From Rhodonellum psychrophilum GCM71 = DSM 17998 (GTDB lineage: Bacteria > Bacteroidota > Bacteroidia > Cytophagales > Cyclobacteriaceae), in the NCBI RefSeq assembly GCF_000381545.1, contig NZ_KB906673.1:496001-560000 (forward strand): a stretch of 64,000 bases of DNA, written 5' to 3'. Positions 36,893 through 46,285 of the stretch are shown in pieces; positions within the stretch are counted from its first letter, which is position 1; the number at the start of each line of letters is the position of its first letter. The position numbers and the translations under genes were made by a program. The notes beneath the pieces are model-generated. The model saw nothing but the letters and a program-made list of their open reading frames with translations, was not told the DNA's origin and did not search any database.

Positions 36893-38089
36893 ATGGACTA
36901 CCAAAGAAAAGAAAAAGACCTGATCCAAAGGCGTCTTCAAGACGAGCCAAGAAGGTTTATTCAGGTGATATATGGTCCCCGACAAGTTGGGAAAACCACA
37001 ATGGTCCGGCAAATTGTCAAGGCCTTGGACTATCCGCATGCATTGGTGGCGGCGGATGCGGTGCCAGCAGGAGACAGCATCTGGATCGCGCAGCAGTGGG
37101 AAAATGCCCGTGTCCGCCATCAGGCCACAAAAGACAAACCCTACCTGCTCATCATCGATGAAGTTCAGAAAATCGACAATTGGAGTGAACAAATAAAGGC
37201 AGAATGGGATAAGGATACCACCGAGGAATTGGATATCCGAGTGGTGCTATTGGGTTCATCAAGGTTGATGTTGCAGCAGGGACTTACCGAGTCATTGGCG
37301 GGTAGGTTTGAAGCCACCTATATGGGCCATTGGTCCTATGGAGAAATGCATGACGCTTTCGGTTTGACTACAGAGGAATTTATCTGGTTTGGGGGATATC
37401 CAGGAGCCATTTCCCTGAAAATGGATGAAGACCGATGGAAAGGTTACATCAGGGATTCCCTTTTGGAAACCAGCATTTCCAAAGATATCCTGATGCTGAC
37501 AAGGGTTGATAAACCAGCTTTGATGAAGCGCTTGTTTGAGTTGGGGTCGGTGTATTCAGGACAGGTACTGAGCTACACCAAGATCATGGGCCAGCTTGCC
37601 GATGCGGGCAATACCACCACTTTGGCCAATTATCTGGAGTTATTGAATGATGCGGGGCTCTTGGGGGGACTTGAAAAATACAGCCCAAACATGGTCCGGA
37701 AGCGTTCCTCCAGTCCCAAATTCATGGTGCACAATACGGCAATCATGTCGGGGATTTCCACTGAAACTTTCCAGACCCTGATCGCTGACCCCAAAGTTTG
37801 GGGAAGGTGGGTGGAATCTGCCGTGGGCGCTCATTTGATCAATCAATCCTTCAAGGACAAGAAACTGTCTCTCTACTATTGGAGGGAGGGAAATGAAGAA
37901 GTTGACTTTGTGGTGGAATACAAAAAAAAGGTGATTGCCTTTGAAGTCAAGTCGGCCAAGACAGGAAATCTTTCAGGCTTGAATGCTTTCAATAAAAAAT
38001 TCAAACCTGAAAAATCCCTTTTGATTGGCGATGATGGCATCCCTTGGCAAGAGTTTTTACGAATGGATATTGTGGACTTATTTACATAA
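36893..38089 (+). CDS. AAA+ ATPase with C-terminal DUF4143 nuclease-like domain
   Basis: A 398-residue protein of the AAA_14/DUF4143 family. Walker A is YGPRQVGKTTMVRQI (about residues 26-40), Walker B is LLIIDEVQKIDNW (about 83-95), sensor 1 is VVLLGSSRLML and SLAGRFEATYMGHWSYGEM follows. The C-terminal half is DUF4143, whose HYYWREGNEEVDFVVEY-like end (LYYWREGNEEVDFVVEYKKK, about 323-342) matches the PD-(D/E)xK-like core. The family is common but functionally undefined. The gene stands alone, with long perfect palindromes of the same kind before and after it, suggesting self-regulation or a mobile cassette. Confidence 0.9.
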   Translation: MDYQRKEKDLIQRRLQDEPRRFIQVIYGPRQVGKTTMVRQIVKALDYPHALVAADAVPAGDSIWIAQQWENARVRHQATKDKPYLLIIDEVQKIDNWSEQIKAEWDKDTTEELDIRVVLLGSSRLMLQQGLTESLAGRFEATYMGHWSYGEMHDAFGLTTEEFIWFGGYPGAISLKMDEDRWKGYIRDSLLETSISKDILMLTRVDKPALMKRLFELGSVYSGQVLSYTKIMGQLADAGNTTTLANYLELLNDAGLLGGLEKYSPNMVRKRSSSPKFMVHNTAIMSGISTETFQTLIADPKVWGRWVESAVGAHLINQSFKDKKLSLYYWREGNEEVDFVVEYKKKVIAFEVKSAKTGNLSGLNAFNKKFKPEKSLLIGDDGIPWQEFLRMDIVDLFT

Positions 38090-38179
38090 AAGGGGGTCAT
38101 TCCGACTGCTTTTTATGTATAATTTCCTTAAAAAATAATTTTGTAAAATATTGTTAATCAGTCAATAGTGTCACTTTTA

Positions 38180-38233
38180 AATATTTTACTCAGTACATTG
38201 AGTAAATTTACTCAATGTACTGAGTAAAATATT
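38180..38233. repeat. 54-bp perfect nested palindrome downstream of the ATPase
   Basis: Again two 22-bp units TTTACTCA-N6-TGAGTAAA (38185-38206 and 38207-38228), the second the exact reverse complement of the first, extended by AATAT/ATATT on both sides. The N6 cores differ slightly from those upstream of the ATPase. Both copies are preceded by a similar ACTTTTAWA sequence. It starts 91 bases after the ATPase stop. Confidence 0.9.
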
Positions 38234-38282
38234 ATCCCTGCCTTTTTTGGATAGATATAGAGAATACCTTTGCAGCTTACGA

Positions 38283-38678
38283 TCACCGATATCGGATCTC
38301 GACTTGGGTCACTCCGGATTTGATCATGTCCAGCTTTTCTGCTGCCGCCCTTGAAAGATCAATGATTCTCCCCTTTCGAAACGGACCACGATCATTGATC
38401 CTGACGCGGACGGTTTTGCCATTGCTCAGGTTGGTCACCTCTACTTGAGTGCCAAAAGGAAGCGTCGGGTGTGCGGCGGTCATCTTTTTTGCATTGTAAA
38501 TCTCTCCATTTGCCGTTTTTTTGCCATCAAGCCGATTCGCATAAAAACTTGCCTTTCCTTGTACCTCCGTCATTTTACTTTTGGTGACAGGGGTGTTTTT
38601 GGTGCTTTTGCATGCTCCCGTGATCAGCAATCCTGCGATAAAGAATGAGGCTAGGAAACGTATGTAAGTATTTCTCAT
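38283..38678 (-). CDS. rlpA: RlpA-like septal lipoprotein with double-psi beta barrel
   Basis: A lipoprotein of about 131 residues ([20 protein letters not shown], then GAC; start ATG 38678). The double-psi beta-barrel shows the RlpA pattern [57 protein letters not shown]. Characterised RlpA proteins bind or cleave denuded peptidoglycan glycan at the septum. It lacks a SPOR domain, so it is a short form. Another RlpA-like gene lies at 46518. Confidence 0.92.
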   Translation of the reverse strand: MRNTYIRFLASFFIAGLLITGACKSTKNTPVTKSKMTEVQGKASFYANRLDGKKTANGEIYNAKKMTAAHPTLPFGTQVEVTNLSNGKTVRVRINDRGPFRKGRIIDLSRAAAEKLDMIKSGVTQVEIRYR

Positions 38679-38842
38679 ATCGGCACAACAGTCAATTTTC
38701 AATCCAAACATGTCAAAATGTGGGATTTATGTGAAATCAATTGTGCCTTTCGCCCAGGACAGCCAGACAAGAAACAGGGTTGATCGAGACTTTTCCCAGC
38801 CAAGTAAGAACCATTTGGCATTTATTTCCAAGCCCGGACACC

Positions 38843-41800
38843 CTAAAATGAGTACCCCACTTGACTGCCTTTTTCAGGGTCGAGGACCACTTTTGCATGG
38901 ACTTCAATTTCCTGCTGGAGCTCTTCCACGTGACTGATGATGCCCACGATCCGATTTTCATGGCGAAGGGATTTAAGGGTTTCGAAGACCACCCGCAAAG
39001 CACTTTTATCCAATGCACCAAATCCCTCATCAAGGAAGAAAAAACTCTGGTCCGCTTGGTTGAGGGATTTTACTTTTTCCGCCAAGGCCAAAGCCAGGCA
39101 AAGCGAAGCCTGAAAAGTCTGTCCTCCAGATAGGGTTTTGAGCAGTCGTCTTTTTCCGCCATTCAGGTAATCGATGACCCAAAAGGTGTTGTTGTCGTCA
39201 ATTTCCAAACTCAGGCTGTTTTTCGTCAGTTTCATGAAACGCAGATTGGCGGTGTTACAAAGTTCCTTGAGATAGATCAGGCTGACATATTTTACAAAAC
39301 CGTTTCCTTTGAACAATCCATCCAGTTCTTTTAAGTTGGACTCCCTGTTTTCCAGCTTTCCATATTTCTTTTGTAGGAGCTGCTTTTCTTCCCATCTCAG
39401 CTTGCTTTCCTTGATGTCTTGGTCGAGCAAAGTGAATTCCTTTTTTATGGCATTCAAGGCCAATTTTTTTTCTGACAATTCACTTCGAAATTGCTCAAAA
39501 GTTTCTGGGCTGAATTCAGACACACCGGTTTCCCCACGCAATTCCTCCAATTTGGATTTGACCAATAAACTCCGGTCTTCAAATTGCCTGATTTCCGCGT
39601 CCACTTTGTCCGCATCCAATGAATGATGGAACAAGGCAATCAATGCTGACTCATCCTGAAAGCCATGGGTTTGTTTCAAGGCTTCAAATTCTTCCTTCAA
39701 TTCCTGGATTTTGTTTTCGGTCTCAATGACGGACTTCTCGAAGTTTTTCAGGTCTGCCAGGTTGGTGGCTTGTTTGGATCGGGTTTCCCGCAAAACCTTT
39801 TGTTTTCCTTCCAACAGAAAAGTGGTTTCCTCAATATCCCTTTGTACTTTTTGGATGGTTTGGGAAATGATATCGGCTTCTTTTTCGAAGAAAGGTTTAC
39901 AGAACAATGTGTCTTTGATTTCCTCTTTTTTTGCCGAAATGGTAGTAACCAGCCCCATCAGTTTTTGCTCAGCCGTCCGCAGGTCTATTGTTTCCCGCTC
40001 CAAAGCAGTTTTTGACTCCTCGGCCTTTTTCCTGGAGGCTTTAACGGTAAGAAGCAAGGCCTCCTTTTTTTGCAAATCCGCATCTGTTTGCTGGATAAAT
40101 CCAGACAAAGCTTCCTTGGTGTGGAGGTTTTTGGCTTTGAGGCTTTCTTTTAAAATACCCAATTGGGATTGAATCGCTTCCAAATCATTCAGTTTGGTGG
40201 ATTGGTTATGCAATTGGTTTTCAAACCTGATTTTTTGTTCGGAATGGGTGCGCGCATACTTGGTGATATTTTCCAAAAGAATCTTGGCGGCCTCGATTTC
40301 TTGGAGATTTGCTTTTAATTCCGCCTCCTCTTCTTGGTCTTCGATGGGATGTGGATGCGTGGTGGATCCGCAAAGCGGACAGGCTTCGCCCTCGGTCAAC
40401 AAATGTAAATGGGTGGCAAGACCTGTTTTCTGTTGTAATTTCTCCCTCTCCATTTCCAATTTCCCCAGCAGATGCTTCTGGGAAATGTTCCAGGACTCAA
40501 AACTGGTTTCCTGCAAGGGCAATTGTTTTTCCAATTCCTGGATCACCTTTGCCATTTCAAATCCGGAGGCTTCCAAGGCCTTGAATTCTGAGTGCATTTT
40601 TGTCAGTTGCGCCTCCCATTGATTCCAATCCCTGATGGCACTTTTCAATTCCGCCATTTGGGCAAGGTCGGGCAATGCGATTTGCTCTGCGCTGCTTTCA
40701 TTTTTTTTGATGTCACTTTCCAATTCCTTCAGCCAATTGGTTTTTGCTTCGATTTCAGGCTGTAATTTTTCCACTAAGAATTGGGCTTCCTTCACAGCAA
40801 GCATCAGGTTTTGGATTTCCATCACCTTTTTGAGGTCCCGGATTTTGGCTTCCCGGTTGGATTTTTGTTCTGCTCGCTCCTTGAGCCTTAGCTCTTCTTC
40901 TTCGAGTTTGGCAATTTCCAATTCGTAAGCCTCCTTGAACCTAGAGCAGTCTGTCACACTCACCCTGAATTTCTCCAAATCGGATTGCTTTTCCTTGATC
41001 AGGTTCCAAACGGGTTTCAGATAGGTTTTGGCGCGTAGGAAATCTTTCCAGATGTTTTTCTTCTCAACGATCTCCGCTCGTTTTTCTTCCAAGGATGCCC
41101 ATTCCTTCAAATATCCCTGCAACTGTTGGTTTTTGGTCTGCAATACTTCCTGTTTGGAAAACTGGGTTTCCGCAGCAATAAAAGCCAGCTCAAATTGCTC
41201 GGCGCTGAAGGCGATTTCCTTGATTTGGATTTCCTTTTCCTCTAGAATTTCCTTGGAGTAACTTTCCAAAGCCAGCAGTTGGGTTTCCAACCTGATTTTT
41301 TCCTCCCTCAGGGCTTTGAGTAGGCTTCCGGTTTTTGCGGAAAGATCGAAACGTTCCAATCCGAACAATTCCTTCATCATTTCTGCCCTTGGCCCGGGGG
41401 TGAGGTCGATAAATTCCCGGAATTTGCCCTGAGGGATGATCACCGTTTGTTTGAAATGTTCTTTTTTCATCCCAACCAATTCCTCCGCCTTTTGGGTGAG
41501 CGGTTCCAAAATCCCGTCCCGCTTTTCGTAAAAAGTGTGTTCGGCTGGACGGATATCCTCAAAGTTTTTCGGATTTCTTTTTGCCGAATACCTAGCCAAA
41601 TAGGTTTTACTGTGGTTTGGACCAGCCCGAAATTCAAAAGTGATCAGCAGGGTTTCGCTCTGAAGATTGACCATGCTGGTTTTTTCTCCACGATCGGAAA
41701 GTCGTTCCGTGCTTCCATACAAGGCCAAAAGGATGGCTTCCAGAATGGACGATTTTCCACTGCCGACTGCGCCAAAAATACCAAAAAGGCCTGCGGCAGT

Positions 41801-41875
41801 CAACTGGGAAAAATCGATGGTTTGGGTATCTTTATAGGAGTACAATCCCTGAATATCAAGTTTTATGGGTATCAT
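38843..41875 (-). CDS. sbcC: Exonuclease SbcCD, ATPase subunit SbcC
   Basis: A 1010-residue SMC-like ATPase that works with SbcD to open and trim DNA ends and to cleave hairpins. The N-terminal ATPase half has Walker A FGAVGSGKSSILEAILLA; long coiled coils follow; the zinc hook CPLC lies at about residues 497-500; the C-terminal half has the signature LSGGQTFQASLCLALALA and Walker B FFFLDEGFGALD. The start ATG overlaps the sbcD stop in ATGA (41872-41875), so the subunits are translationally coupled. Confidence 0.96.
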   Translation of the reverse strand: MIPIKLDIQGLYSYKDTQTIDFSQLTAAGLFGIFGAVGSGKSSILEAILLALYGSTERLSDRGEKTSMVNLQSETLLITFEFRAGPNHSKTYLARYSAKRNPKNFEDIRPAEHTFYEKRDGILEPLTQKAEELVGMKKEHFKQTVIIPQGKFREFIDLTPGPRAEMMKELFGLERFDLSAKTGSLLKALREEKIRLETQLLALESYSKEILEEKEIQIKEIAFSAEQFELAFIAAETQFSKQEVLQTKNQQLQGYLKEWASLEEKRAEIVEKKNIWKDFLRAKTYLKPVWNLIKEKQSDLEKFRVSVTDCSRFKEAYELEIAKLEEEELRLKERAEQKSNREAKIRDLKKVMEIQNLMLAVKEAQFLVEKLQPEIEAKTNWLKELESDIKKNESSAEQIALPDLAQMAELKSAIRDWNQWEAQLTKMHSEFKALEASGFEMAKVIQELEKQLPLQETSFESWNISQKHLLGKLEMEREKLQQKTGLATHLHLLTEGEACPLCGSTTHPHPIEDQEEEAELKANLQEIEAAKILLENITKYARTHSEQKIRFENQLHNQSTKLNDLEAIQSQLGILKESLKAKNLHTKEALSGFIQQTDADLQKKEALLLTVKASRKKAEESKTALERETIDLRTAEQKLMGLVTTISAKKEEIKDTLFCKPFFEKEADIISQTIQKVQRDIEETTFLLEGKQKVLRETRSKQATNLADLKNFEKSVIETENKIQELKEEFEALKQTHGFQDESALIALFHHSLDADKVDAEIRQFEDRSLLVKSKLEELRGETGVSEFSPETFEQFRSELSEKKLALNAIKKEFTLLDQDIKESKLRWEEKQLLQKKYGKLENRESNLKELDGLFKGNGFVKYVSLIYLKELCNTANLRFMKLTKNSLSLEIDDNNTFWVIDYLNGGKRRLLKTLSGGQTFQASLCLALALAEKVKSLNQADQSFFFLDEGFGALDKSALRVVFETLKSLRHENRIVGIISHVEELQQEIEVHAKVVLDPEKGSQVGYSF

Positions 41876-43101
41876 CCTTCTTCGTTTTGGCTCATGACTT
41901 CTTTAAAAATTCCGACAAGGTCTTCGTTGGGTTCCTGTCCTTTTTCACTTTGGTAAAACATCTTGAAGAGGCTGACCATGTCCTTTCCCAGGTCCTCGAC
42001 TTTTAAGCTTTGGTTTTCCAAACCGAGCGGATTTTTGATCTGTGGGATGAGATTCACGATTCCATCATGGGCTTTCATGATGGCTTTTCGAGTGGATGCA
42101 TCGATGGAATGTTCGGTGACGTAAGTGATTTCCACAAAAGCATAGGGGTTTTGCTCCAGCCAATTGAGTGTATCGGGAAGGTTGTCAAAAGTCTTGCGGT
42201 ATAGTATCCTCCCGGAAGTCAGCCCTATTGGGGAATAGCTGACTGCCCTGTTTGGCTCGGCTTGCATGAGAACCACTTGTTTTTGTTGTTCCGCTTCACT
42301 GAAGGAGTAGGCGAGCGGGGAACTGCTGTACACCACAGGAAACGGGGATTTGTCCACAGCATGGTAGCGGTGCAAATGGCCCAATGCCGCATATTGAATT
42401 TGTGTTGGGAGATTGTGGGTGAAAATCGCCTGGGTGCCACCAACGTGGAGGATGGGTCTTTCACTTTCGGGTTCAGGTTCGGGTTTTTCGCCCTCTTTCA
42501 TAAAGAAAAAATGACCCAAAAAAAGATTCACCCCATTTTGATCACAGTACTTATCCGCCAAATTTCTCCATTTTTCTTCCAAAACATTCCGGAATTCCCC
42601 TTCACGGTCTACTTCTCCCAGATAGGTTTTCAGCAAAACCTCATTGGCGTAGGGAGCAAGTAGGATTCTGATCGGGAAATTGAATTTCGGAAGCTTCATT
42701 TCGATAAATCCTGCCTCTGATTGCGTGATTTCGATCCCGGAATCCAGCTTTCCGACAGGGATCACCGTGTCATATCTTCCATAGAAAAAGATGCCGATCT
42801 CCCTGGCCAAAGGGTCTGGAGCCTCTACAAACTGGGTGCTGTCATGATTCCCTGAAATGGAGATAATTGGCCTGGTTCCGTTTTTTGAGAGCTTTCGGAG
42901 GGATTTATAGAGGAGTTCGACGGCTTCGTGGCTGGGGTTAAAGGTGTCAAAGATATCACCGGCCAAGAGGACCATGTCCACCTCATTTTCATCTGCGATG
43001 GAGATGATTTCGTCCAATACCAATTTTTGTTCTTCCAACCGGGAATACTCCTGTAATCTCTTGCCGAGATGCCAATCGGCTGTGTGGAGGATTTTAATCA
43101 T
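41872..43101 (-). CDS. sbcD: Exonuclease SbcCD, nuclease subunit SbcD
   Basis: A 409-residue Mre11-type metallophosphoesterase. Motifs are ILHTADWHLGK (the DxH metal site), LLAGDIFDTFNPS, ISGNHDST, LFLGHFFF and YAALGHLHRYH. The start I use is the ATG at 43101 (MIKILHTADWHLGKRL), which is the family N-terminus; an upstream in-frame extension to 43191 has no homologous look. A diverged copy of this same N-terminus lies at 46286-46375 on the same strand, across a three-gene block. Confidence 0.95.
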   Translation of the reverse strand: MIKILHTADWHLGKRLQEYSRLEEQKLVLDEIISIADENEVDMVLLAGDIFDTFNPSHEAVELLYKSLRKLSKNGTRPIISISGNHDSTQFVEAPDPLAREIGIFFYGRYDTVIPVGKLDSGIEITQSEAGFIEMKLPKFNFPIRILLAPYANEVLLKTYLGEVDREGEFRNVLEEKWRNLADKYCDQNGVNLFLGHFFFMKEGEKPEPEPESERPILHVGGTQAIFTHNLPTQIQYAALGHLHRYHAVDKSPFPVVYSSSPLAYSFSEAEQQKQVVLMQAEPNRAVSYSPIGLTSGRILYRKTFDNLPDTLNWLEQNPYAFVEITYVTEHSIDASTRKAIMKAHDGIVNLIPQIKNPLGLENQSLKVEDLGKDMVSLFKMFYQSEKGQEPNEDLVGIFKEVMSQNEEG

Positions 43102-43282
43102 AGCTGAAAAGTCTTCTGTAGATTTTGGTGAAAATAACTTAACTTTAATCTTTGAGAAACTAAAGTTATCAGCTTGGTGCTTCCCTTCCAAGTGAGATTT
43201 TAATAAATGACAGCAATTGGCATGAATTAATTTATCGTGTGGGGATGGAAAAAATGACTGTTTAAAAATCTGTTTTTTTGAG

Positions 43283-44068
43283 TTATAGTTTATAAGCCAA
43301 TCTAAATCCTGTCATAATTGCACGCAGATTAACTTGATCGGGGACTATTAATGTTGTTGAGCCACCAGGTACCATTCTTTGATACATGGTGTAGTCAAAA
43401 TCTGCAAAGCGATATGAAAGGGTAAATCCTAAATCAAACCTATTTGATACCGATATACTTGTTAATAAACCACTCTCAAGGTATAGACTGTTTGATCTTG
43501 GTCGATCACCTTCATGAATAAAAGTTATTCCTTCCCATTCAATGCTCTCTAAATTGTAAAATGGAAATGTTAATCGAGAAAATCCTATTTTTTGAAATGG
43601 GCGAAATTCAACTGATTTGTTATTTAAAATAAATCTGTAACCAATTAGATAAGCTAATTTTTGTACCTGATATTTTTCGTGAAAATTAACCTCCATAGGG
43701 AATTGATTATTACCGAAGTATATATTTGCCAATTCTACATTGATAGCATTAGAAGATTGTCCAAAAGATAAACCATGCACCCAGAACCTTCCCACGAGAA
43801 AATTGACCTCTAAATTTATATCACCCCCTCGTTTGGCATGTGCATGGTTTTTTTTTGAAAAATATAGAACATCTAATTGTTCATCACTTCTTTTTTCAAA
43901 AACCTTTTGATCAAAACCTTCTGTAGATGTTGAGGCAAACTTCCCAAGAGGTATAAGTGCTCCACCACCTACTGAAATTTCAAATCTTCCGGCATTAGTT
44001 TTGTTCTTTTGTGCAAATGCATTATTTGAAAAAGAAACTAAGAATATGAAAATGATTAATCTAGCCAT
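43283..44068 (-). CDS. Outer-membrane beta-barrel protein, paralogue 1
   Basis: A 261-residue exported protein (MARLIIFIFLVSFSNNAFAQ). The mature chain shows alternating amphipathic strands: RFEISVGGGALIPLGKFAST, FWVHGLSFGQSS, RFDLGFTLSYRFADFDYTMY and the final ITGFRLAYKL-like strand (IMTGFRLAYKL), which suits BamA-dependent insertion. It is very similar along its whole length to the next gene, with nearly identical last 39 residues, so it arose by tandem duplication. It is third in the block with a T9SS protein. Its function is unknown; its base composition is more AT-rich than sbcCD. Confidence 0.8.
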   Translation of the reverse strand: MARLIIFIFLVSFSNNAFAQKNKTNAGRFEISVGGGALIPLGKFASTSTEGFDQKVFEKRSDEQLDVLYFSKKNHAHAKRGGDINLEVNFLVGRFWVHGLSFGQSSNAINVELANIYFGNNQFPMEVNFHEKYQVQKLAYLIGYRFILNNKSVEFRPFQKIGFSRLTFPFYNLESIEWEGITFIHEGDRPRSNSLYLESGLLTSISVSNRFDLGFTLSYRFADFDYTMYQRMVPGGSTTLIVPDQVNLRAIMTGFRLAYKL

Positions 44069-44086
44069 GGTTTGTTTCTTATCAAA

Positions 44087-44872
44087 CTATAGTTTATAAG
44101 CCAATCTAAATCCTGTCATAATTGCTCGAAAATTTACTTGATCAGGGACTATTAATGTTGTTGATCCACCAGGTACTATTCTTTGATACATGATGTAGTC
44201 AAAATCAGCAAATCGATATGAAAGGTTAAATCCTAAATCAAACTTTTTTGACAATAATATAGTTGATAATATGCCGGTCTCAAAATATAAGCTATTTAAT
44301 CTAGGTCGATCTCCTTCGTGAATGACAGTCACACCTGGAAAATTAATACTTTCTAATATGTAAAATGGAAAGGTCAATTGAGAAAAACCTACCCTTTGAA
44401 ACGGACGAAACTCAAATGATCCGTTATTTGGTTTAAATCTATATCCTAGTTGATATGATATATTTTGTAAATTAAAATCTTCATGAAACCTTAACTCTGC
44501 GGGTCCTTGGACATTTGAGAAATAATTATTTGCCAATTCTAGACGAACAGCATTTGAAGATTGTCCGATGGATAAACCATGCACCCAGAACCTTCGTGTA
44601 AGAAAGTTGATTTCTAAATTCATGTCTCCTCCTCTTTTGGCGTGTCCATGATTTTCTTTTGAAAAAAAACCTATATCATATTGTTGATCACTTCCTTTTT
44701 CAAAAACAGTTTGTTCAAAGCCTGTAGTTGATGTAGAAGCAAACTTCCCAACGGGTATAACAGCTCCACCACCTATTGAAATTTCAAATTTTCCTGCATT
44801 AATTTTATTGTTTTGTCCTAATAGCTTATGCGAGAAACAAACTAATAATGTGATAATTACCAATCTAACCAT
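44087..44872 (-). CDS. Outer-membrane beta-barrel protein, paralogue 2
   Basis: A 261-residue exported barrel (signal MVRLVIITLLVCFSHKLLGQ), with the same length and strand order as its downstream paralogue: KFEISIGGGAVIPVGKFAST, GHAKRGGDMNLEINFL, KFDLGFNLSYRFADFDYIMY, IMTGFRLAYKL. It starts 3 bases after the stop of the T9SS gene upstream and ends 18 bases before paralogue 1, so all three are probably one operon. No named family is recognised. Confidence 0.8.
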   Translation of the reverse strand: MVRLVIITLLVCFSHKLLGQNNKINAGKFEISIGGGAVIPVGKFASTSTTGFEQTVFEKGSDQQYDIGFFSKENHGHAKRGGDMNLEINFLTRRFWVHGLSIGQSSNAVRLELANNYFSNVQGPAELRFHEDFNLQNISYQLGYRFKPNNGSFEFRPFQRVGFSQLTFPFYILESINFPGVTVIHEGDRPRLNSLYFETGILSTILLSKKFDLGFNLSYRFADFDYIMYQRIVPGGSTTLIVPDQVNFRAIMTGFRLAYKL

Positions 44873-44875
44873 AGA

Positions 44876-46189
44876 TTATTTCTTTATGATTATTCTTTGT
44901 TCGTTGACTACTTTTCCTTCAAAATAAATTTTTAACCAATATTCACCATTCGGTAGGTGACTGATATCAAAGGTTGATTCTCCTTCAATTCTTATATTTG
45001 TTCTTAGTGACGGAGTTTCCAATCTTATGATTTCTGTTTCAAAACCAAGTTTTGGATTGATATCAATGTTTACTAAGCCACTTGTTGGGTTTGGGAATAT
45101 TTTGAATGATCCAAAGTTGTAAAAGGTTATATTTCTAGTTTTTATCGTTTGCCCATTAGCTGATTTTGCATCCACTTTGAAGCTAATATTCCCTCCGCTA
45201 GGCATCTGGATCAAAACATTATTATTGTTCCATATCCAATATGGTGCGCTACCAGATGTATGTGTCCACTGTATATTTGCGGCAGATGGACAAATAATGT
45301 TGGTTATGATTTGACCTGATGATACAACATTAACGGTATTGAGCGATACATTACTTTGTGAACTGCTTGTGTATGTCCCATCCAAACAAGCTGGTGCGAT
45401 GTTAATTGGGAAGTTTTGTATTTTGGTTGATCCCGATCCAGTCACTGTTAACCTAAGAGTGTCTGTTCCTGATAGATTAGGAGAAATAGATACTATATGG
45501 GTGCCATTGCCAGAAGTTATATTGAATCTATTATTAACAGAAGTCCAACTATAGGTTACTCCAGAAGCCTCTTGTACAGAATAGGTGAAATTACTTCCAA
45601 TATTTATATTTTCATTTCCCGAAATCCCACCGACATAAGTCCAATATTCCATGGTATTTGCCACAACCTGATCCTTTAAATGATACACAGAACCCATTAA
45701 ATCATGTGCTACTAAAGGACCGTCATTACCATACTTTGAAATATATTTGGTTGGTTGAAATAAAGAAGAAGCGGATTTTACGGCAGAATGCTCAGTTAAA
45801 CCACCACCTGTTGTAACTTGAAAGTTTACAATTTTTGCATCGTCAACTGAAGCTACTTTAACATAACGATTATCATTTTTCCAAGATGATGAAGTTGATT
45901 CATAAATCATATTATTTGGACATGTGTATGGCGTATTGACAGCCTGTGTCCAGGAAGGATTTGTACAACAAGATTGGTCGTTGAAGCAGGTGTTTTCCAT
46001 CATTGCTTTTGTAAATCCATGACAGTTGTAAGTTGCTTGGGAATCACAACCCGAAAGTTTCTTAGAGCCATGCTGCACTCCAATCATCCAAAAATCATCC
46101 CCTTGGTTGGGATAGCAATAATTGGATTGGGTGAATCCTTGAAAGGAAAATAGTAAAAGCAAAATATAAATAAGGTATATATATTTCAT
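44876..46189 (-). CDS. T9SS-exported protein with possible papain-like (NlpC/CHAP-type) N-terminal domain
   Basis: A 437-residue secreted protein (signal MKYIYLIYILLLLFSFQGFT, then QS). Residues about 30-185 hold YNCHGFTKAMM and later LTEHSAVKSAS, with SKYGNDGPLVAHDL beyond; the order Cys, then His, resembles papain-like amidases or peptidases of the NlpC/CHAP kind (inference from pattern only). A PKD/Ig-like segment covers about 200-345. The C-terminus is a T9SS type A sorting domain (FKIFPNPTSGLVNIDI, LPNGEYWLKIYFEGK, RIIIKK). It is first in an apparent operon with two barrel proteins. Confidence 0.78.
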   Translation of the reverse strand: MKYIYLIYILLLLFSFQGFTQSNYCYPNQGDDFWMIGVQHGSKKLSGCDSQATYNCHGFTKAMMENTCFNDQSCCTNPSWTQAVNTPYTCPNNMIYESTSSSWKNDNRYVKVASVDDAKIVNFQVTTGGGLTEHSAVKSASSLFQPTKYISKYGNDGPLVAHDLMGSVYHLKDQVVANTMEYWTYVGGISGNENINIGSNFTYSVQEASGVTYSWTSVNNRFNITSGNGTHIVSISPNLSGTDTLRLTVTGSGSTKIQNFPINIAPACLDGTYTSSSQSNVSLNTVNVVSSGQIITNIICPSAANIQWTHTSGSAPYWIWNNNNVLIQMPSGGNISFKVDAKSANGQTIKTRNITFYNFGSFKIFPNPTSGLVNIDINPKLGFETEIIRLETPSLRTNIRIEGESTFDISHLPNGEYWLKIYFEGKVVNEQRIIIKK

Positions 46190-46285
46190 AAAAAGAAGTT
46201 GAAATAATGTGTTGACTATTTAAAAAGTTAATTTTTAAAAAGCAAGTTTACCTAGTGTTAAAGTTAGGGAATAATTGTTAGAGAT

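Noticed and set aside
36842-38233. The ATPase-flanking palindromes as ordinary terminators
   Set aside because: They are not GC-rich, have no terminal T-run, and one lies directly before a start codon.
43102-43191. N-terminal extension of SbcD to 43191
   Set aside because: The family N-terminus MIKILHTADWHLGK starts at 43101; the extension has no homologous character, and the remnant at 46375 also begins at this Met.
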